From assembly GCA_017560285.1 (NCBI GenBank), contig JAFYOG010000078.1, positions 1 to 9,730 on the forward strand: DNA of 9,730 nucleotides, written 5' to 3'. The translations under genes were made by a program, and so were the position numbers. Each line of letters starts with the position of its first letter. The first letter of the stretch is position 1. This DNA comes from Clostridia bacterium (lineage in GTDB: Bacteria; Bacillota; Clostridia; Oscillospirales; CAG-382). Under the pieces are notes generated by a model, which worked only from the letters and a program-made list of their open reading frames with translations, was not told the origin of the DNA and searched no databases. This document shows positions 6,979 to 9,730 of this stretch, piece after piece.

Positions 6979-7452
6979 ATGGCAAAGCAGATTATCGTTT
7001 CCAAGGAAGGCTTAAAAAAGCTTCAGCAGGAACTTGAACATCTCAAAACAGTAAAACGTAAGGAAGTTGCCCTTGCAATCCAAAAGGCACGCGCATACGG
7101 CGACCTTTCCGAAAACAGCGAATATGATGAAGCTAAAAACGAACAGGCAGAAATCGAAGGCAAAATTGCTCATTTAGAGCAGACCTTGGAAAACGCAATC
7201 GTTCTTGACGACTCCGAGCTTACCACCGACCGTGTAAACGTTGGTAACAAGGTTATGGTTCACAATTTGGATACCGACGAGGATTGCGAATACAAAATCG
7301 TTTCCACCACCGAAGCAGACCCCATTATGTTCAAAATCAGCGACGACAGCCCCTTGGGCAAAGCGCTTATCGGTCAGCGTAAGGGCGACAGCATCAACGT
7401 AGAAACCCCCATGGGTGTTGTAAAATACACCATCACCGAAATCTCCAAGTAA
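6979..7452 (+). CDS. greA: Transcription elongation factor GreA
   Basis: 157 residues, the normal GreA length. It binds in the RNA polymerase secondary channel and stimulates cleavage of backtracked transcripts. The N-terminal coiled coil (about 1-75) carries the tip motif GDLSENSEYDEAKNEQ (41-56), with acidic Asp42 and Glu45 matching the catalytic pair of E. coli GreA. The C-terminal FKBP-like domain (about 80-157) contains ISDDSPLGKALIGQRKGD. A strong AGAGGAG (6963-6969) precedes the ATG by 9 bases. The 53-base gap after the S41 gene has no terminator hairpin. A weak promoter-like pair, TTGAAT (6908-6913) and TTAAAT (6931-6936), is possible but unconvincing. It is followed by lysS 20 bases later, a pairing common in Firmicutes. 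Confidence 0.97.
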   Translation: MAKQIIVSKEGLKKLQQELEHLKTVKRKEVALAIQKARAYGDLSENSEYDEAKNEQAEIEGKIAHLEQTLENAIVLDDSELTTDRVNVGNKVMVHNLDTDEDCEYKIVSTTEADPIMFKISDDSPLGKALIGQRKGDSINVETPMGVVKYTITEISK

Positions 7453-7472
7453 TAATTTAAAGGTATAAAATT

Positions 7473-8972
7473 ATGAGCGAAGAAATCAAGAACAACGCCC
7501 CCCGGCAAGAGGTTAATTTGGGCGACCTTTTGGCAGTACGCCGCCAAAAGCTTGCCGACCTTCAGGCAGAGGGTAAGGACCCTTTTGTTATCACCAAGTA
7601 CGATGCCACCCACCACAGCGGCGATATAAAAAATAATTATGCCGAATACGAAGGCAAAACCGTTTCCATCGCAGGCAGATTAATGTCCAAGCGCGTAATG
7701 GGCAAGGCATCCTTCTGTAACGTACAGGACCTTCAGGGCGGCATTCAGTGCTACGTTGCCCGCGACGATATCGGTGTGGACGAATATGCGGGCTTTAAAA
7801 AGTTCGATATAGGCGATATCGTTGGTGTAAAGGGTACCGTATTTACCACCAAAACCGGCGAAATTTCGGTACACGCTGCCGAAATCACCTTGCTTACAAA
7901 GAGCCTTCAAATCCTTCCCGAAAAATACCACGGCTTAACTAATACCGACCTACGCTACCGTCAAAGATACGTAGACCTTATTATGAACGCCGACGTTAAG
8001 GATACCTTTATAAAGCGCTCTAAAATTATCAGCTCTATCCGCCGTTATTTAGACGGTCAGGGCTTCTTGGAAGTAGAAACCCCCATGCTCGTTGCCAACG
8101 CAGGCGGCGCGGCGGCAAGACCCTTCGAAACCCATTTTAACGCCCTTAACGAGGATTTAAAGCTTCGTATTTCCTTAGAGCTTTACCTAAAGCGCCTTAT
8201 CGTAGGCGGCTTGGAAAAGGTTTACGAAATCGGCAGAGTTTTCCGTAACGAAGGCTTAGATACCCGCCACAACCCCGAATTTACCCTTATGGAGCTTTAT
8301 CAGGCTTATACCGATTACCACGGTATGATGGATTTAACCGAGAATATGTACCGCCACGTAGCGCAGGAAGTGCTTGGCACCACCAAAATAAGCTATAACG
8401 GCATCGAAATGGATTTGGGCAAGCCCTTCGAGCGTATCACAATGGTAGATGCGGTTAAAAAATATTCCGGCGTAGATTTTAACGAAATTTCTACCTTAGA
8501 GCAAGCCCGCGCTATTGCAGACGAAAAGGGCGTTCATTACGAAAAACGCCACAAGAAGGGCGATATACTTAATTTGTTCTTCGAGGAATTCGTAGAAGAG
8601 CACCTTCTTCAGCCCACCTTCGTAATGGATCACCCCATCGAAATTTCCCCTCTCACCAAAAAGAAGCCCGAAAACCCCAACTACGTGGAACGCTTCGAAT
8701 TCTTTATGAACGGATGGGAAATGGCAAACGCCTATTCCGAGCTTAACGACCCTATCGACCAAAGAGAACGCTTTAAGGCACAGGAAGAACAGCTTGCACA
8801 GGGCGATGCAGAGGCAAACACCACCGACGAAGATTTCCTTAACGCATTGGAAATCGGTATGCCTCCCACAGGCGGCATCGGCTTCGGTATCGACAGAATG
8901 TGTATGCTTCTAACCGATTCCCAAGCAATCCGCGACGTTTTGCTCTTCCCCACAATGAAGTCTTTGGACTAA
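7473..8972 (+). CDS. lysS: Lysyl-tRNA synthetase, class II
   Basis: 499-residue cytoplasmic enzyme that attaches lysine to tRNA-Lys. An N-terminal helix is followed by the OB-fold anticodon-binding domain (about 64-143, VSIAGRLMSKRVMGKASF). The class II core follows: motif 1 region about 180-205 (RRYLDGQGFLEVETPML), GGAAARPF (211-218), motif 2 with GRVFRNEGLDTRHNPEF (254-270), WEMANAYSELNDP (415-427), and motif 3 GGIGFGIDRMCMLLTD (467-482), ending IRDVLLFPTMK. Length and motifs are normal. The ribosome-binding site AAAGG (7459-7463) is modest and lies in the loop of a weak A/T-only hairpin (arms 7452-7458 and 7468-7474). No T-box leader is visible. A terminator follows 7 bases after the stop. 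Confidence 0.97.
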   Translation: MSEEIKNNAPRQEVNLGDLLAVRRQKLADLQAEGKDPFVITKYDATHHSGDIKNNYAEYEGKTVSIAGRLMSKRVMGKASFCNVQDLQGGIQCYVARDDIGVDEYAGFKKFDIGDIVGVKGTVFTTKTGEISVHAAEITLLTKSLQILPEKYHGLTNTDLRYRQRYVDLIMNADVKDTFIKRSKIISSIRRYLDGQGFLEVETPMLVANAGGAAARPFETHFNALNEDLKLRISLELYLKRLIVGGLEKVYEIGRVFRNEGLDTRHNPEFTLMELYQAYTDYHGMMDLTENMYRHVAQEVLGTTKISYNGIEMDLGKPFERITMVDAVKKYSGVDFNEISTLEQARAIADEKGVHYEKRHKKGDILNLFFEEFVEEHLLQPTFVMDHPIEISPLTKKKPENPNYVERFEFFMNGWEMANAYSELNDPIDQRERFKAQEEQLAQGDAEANTTDEDFLNALEIGMPPTGGIGFGIDRMCMLLTDSQAIRDVLLFPTMKSLD

Positions 8973-8979
8973 AAATTTT

Positions 8980-9016
8980 AACACCCTACGACCGCAAAAG
9001 TCATAGGGTGTTTTTT
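8980..9016 (+). terminator. Intrinsic terminator after lysS, possibly bidirectional
   Basis: AACACCCTA (8980-8988) pairs with TAGGGTGTT (9004-9012). After one C-A mismatch, GAC (8990-8992) pairs with GTC (9000-9002) around a seven-base loop. A six-T run ends the element at 9016. On the minus strand the hairpin is followed by TAAAATTTTTAG, so it may also stop transcripts from the convergent methyltransferase gene, whose stop codon is 35 bases away. Confidence 0.88.
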
Positions 9017-9046
9017 ATGTTATTAAACTGACCGACAAATTGGGAT

Positions 9047-9697
9047 TTACTTAACTGCTTTTATGGTATAGGTCGCTCCCCAATTTTTCAGCACCTGGAC
9101 AGAAGAAAAGCCTGCTTCCATAAGCGCTTCTGTTTCGTGTTTTACTGTAAGAGGAGTGTCGTAATGGTAAAACTCATCATCGGCAATTCCTTGCTCTGCT
9201 TTCAATGCAATCAAGTTTTGTCGGTGCATCTGTTCTTCTTCATCAGACAAAGAGAAGTAGTCTGTCAGTACAAAATATCCACCGTCTTTTAATGCTCTAT
9301 GCAGTTTTGTATATAAAGGTACTTTTTCTTCCTTTGTAAAATGGTGCAAACTCTCCACCGATACTGCACTATCAAACGAGCATACACCAAAAGGTACATC
9401 AAAATAGGAATCACAAATCAAAGTAATGTCTTTATCGGCGAATTTCTTTTTTAGAGCCGATAGCATTCCCTGCGATAAATCAATACCCGTTACCCTTGCA
9501 GATGGATTGAGCAGAAAGTATTCTTCTAACTCCAATCCTGTGCCACATCCTAAATCAAGTATATGGCAGTTCTCGGCAGTCGGCAACTGCTTTGCCGTAT
9601 ATGGATAAAACTCATCTGCGGATTGTATGTTTGTCAACATATGTTTATCGTATCCATCTAATCTGTTTTCAAAGAAATCAGCCATTTTTTCAAGCAT
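9047..9697 (-). CDS. Class I SAM-dependent methyltransferase, substrate unknown
   Basis: 216-residue cytoplasmic protein with a Rossmann-like methyltransferase fold. Motif I ILDLGCGTG (46-54) binds S-adenosylmethionine. The acidic residue after strand 2 is Asp73 in GIDLS. Residues 109-119 (DSAVSVESLHH) fit motif IV, and LKDGGYFVLTDYF (136-148) fits the following strand. The start is supported on the minus strand by GGCGGAG (plus-strand 9705-9711), 7 bases before the ATG at 9697. An in-frame ATG four codons later is less well placed. Codon use differs from the rest of the window: GGA, ACA, AGA and TTA are frequent where neighbours use GGC, ACC, CGC or CGT. It is convergent to lysS and probably a transferred gene. 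Sequence alone does not show whether it modifies a small molecule, RNA or protein. Confidence 0.85.
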   Translation of the reverse strand: MLEKMADFFENRLDGYDKHMLTNIQSADEFYPYTAKQLPTAENCHILDLGCGTGLELEEYFLLNPSARVTGIDLSQGMLSALKKKFADKDITLICDSYFDVPFGVCSFDSAVSVESLHHFTKEEKVPLYTKLHRALKDGGYFVLTDYFSLSDEEEQMHRQNLIALKAEQGIADDEFYHYDTPLTVKHETEALMEAGFSSVQVLKNWGATYTIKAVK

Positions 9698-9730
9698 ATC
9701 TAATCTCCGCCAAATTCAAGTTTATCGAAC

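Overview
The window looks like chromosomal DNA from a Gram-positive anaerobe of the class Clostridia (Firmicutes/Bacillota). This rests on gene content and order (PucR-type regulator, ftsE, ftsX, a secreted M23 hydrolase, an S41 protease, greA, lysS), Shine-Dalgarno sequences before nearly every gene, single-membrane-type exported proteins, and moderate GC with C-ending codons such as GGC, ACC and CCC. The family or genus cannot be fixed by eye.

Layout. (1) 1-1245: 3' part of a CapD/WbpM-type nucleotide-sugar 4,6-dehydratase gene, cut by the window edge and closed by a strong intrinsic terminator (1261-1286). (2) 1287-1496: AT-rich gap with a candidate promoter and a perfect dyad (TGTATA-N4-TATACA) at the predicted transcription start. 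(3) 1497-6925: five co-oriented genes: a PucR/CdaR-type regulator, ftsE, ftsX (overlapping by 4 bases), a coiled-coil M23 endopeptidase starting with TTG, and a membrane-anchored S41 protease. (4) 6979-8972: greA and lysS on the same strand, with no visible terminator before them. (5) 8980-9016: terminator hairpin, possibly bidirectional. (6) 9047-9697: a minus-strand SAM-dependent methyltransferase with clearly different codon use, probably acquired.

How it fits together. FtsE and FtsX form an ABC-type mechanotransmission complex that controls a peptidoglycan hydrolase outside the membrane. The M23 protein directly downstream has the coiled coil expected of an FtsX partner and, unlike EnvC, a complete metallopeptidase site, so it may be both the partner and the enzyme. 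The S41 protease is a reasonable candidate for processing or turning over that hydrolase or another envelope protein. The PucR-type regulator is well placed to control itself and the genes after it. From 1497 to 8972 no internal terminator is evident, so all seven genes may share transcription, although greA-lysS could have its own weak promoter.

Most of the window is recognisable core biology. The parts most worth checking are the regulator/FtsEX/M23/S41 module, the large FtsX extracellular domain, the dyad at the regulator promoter, the repeat and hairpin arrangement at the ftsX-M23 junction, and the foreign-looking methyltransferase. I found no CRISPR array, rRNA, tRNA, insertion sequence or phage gene.
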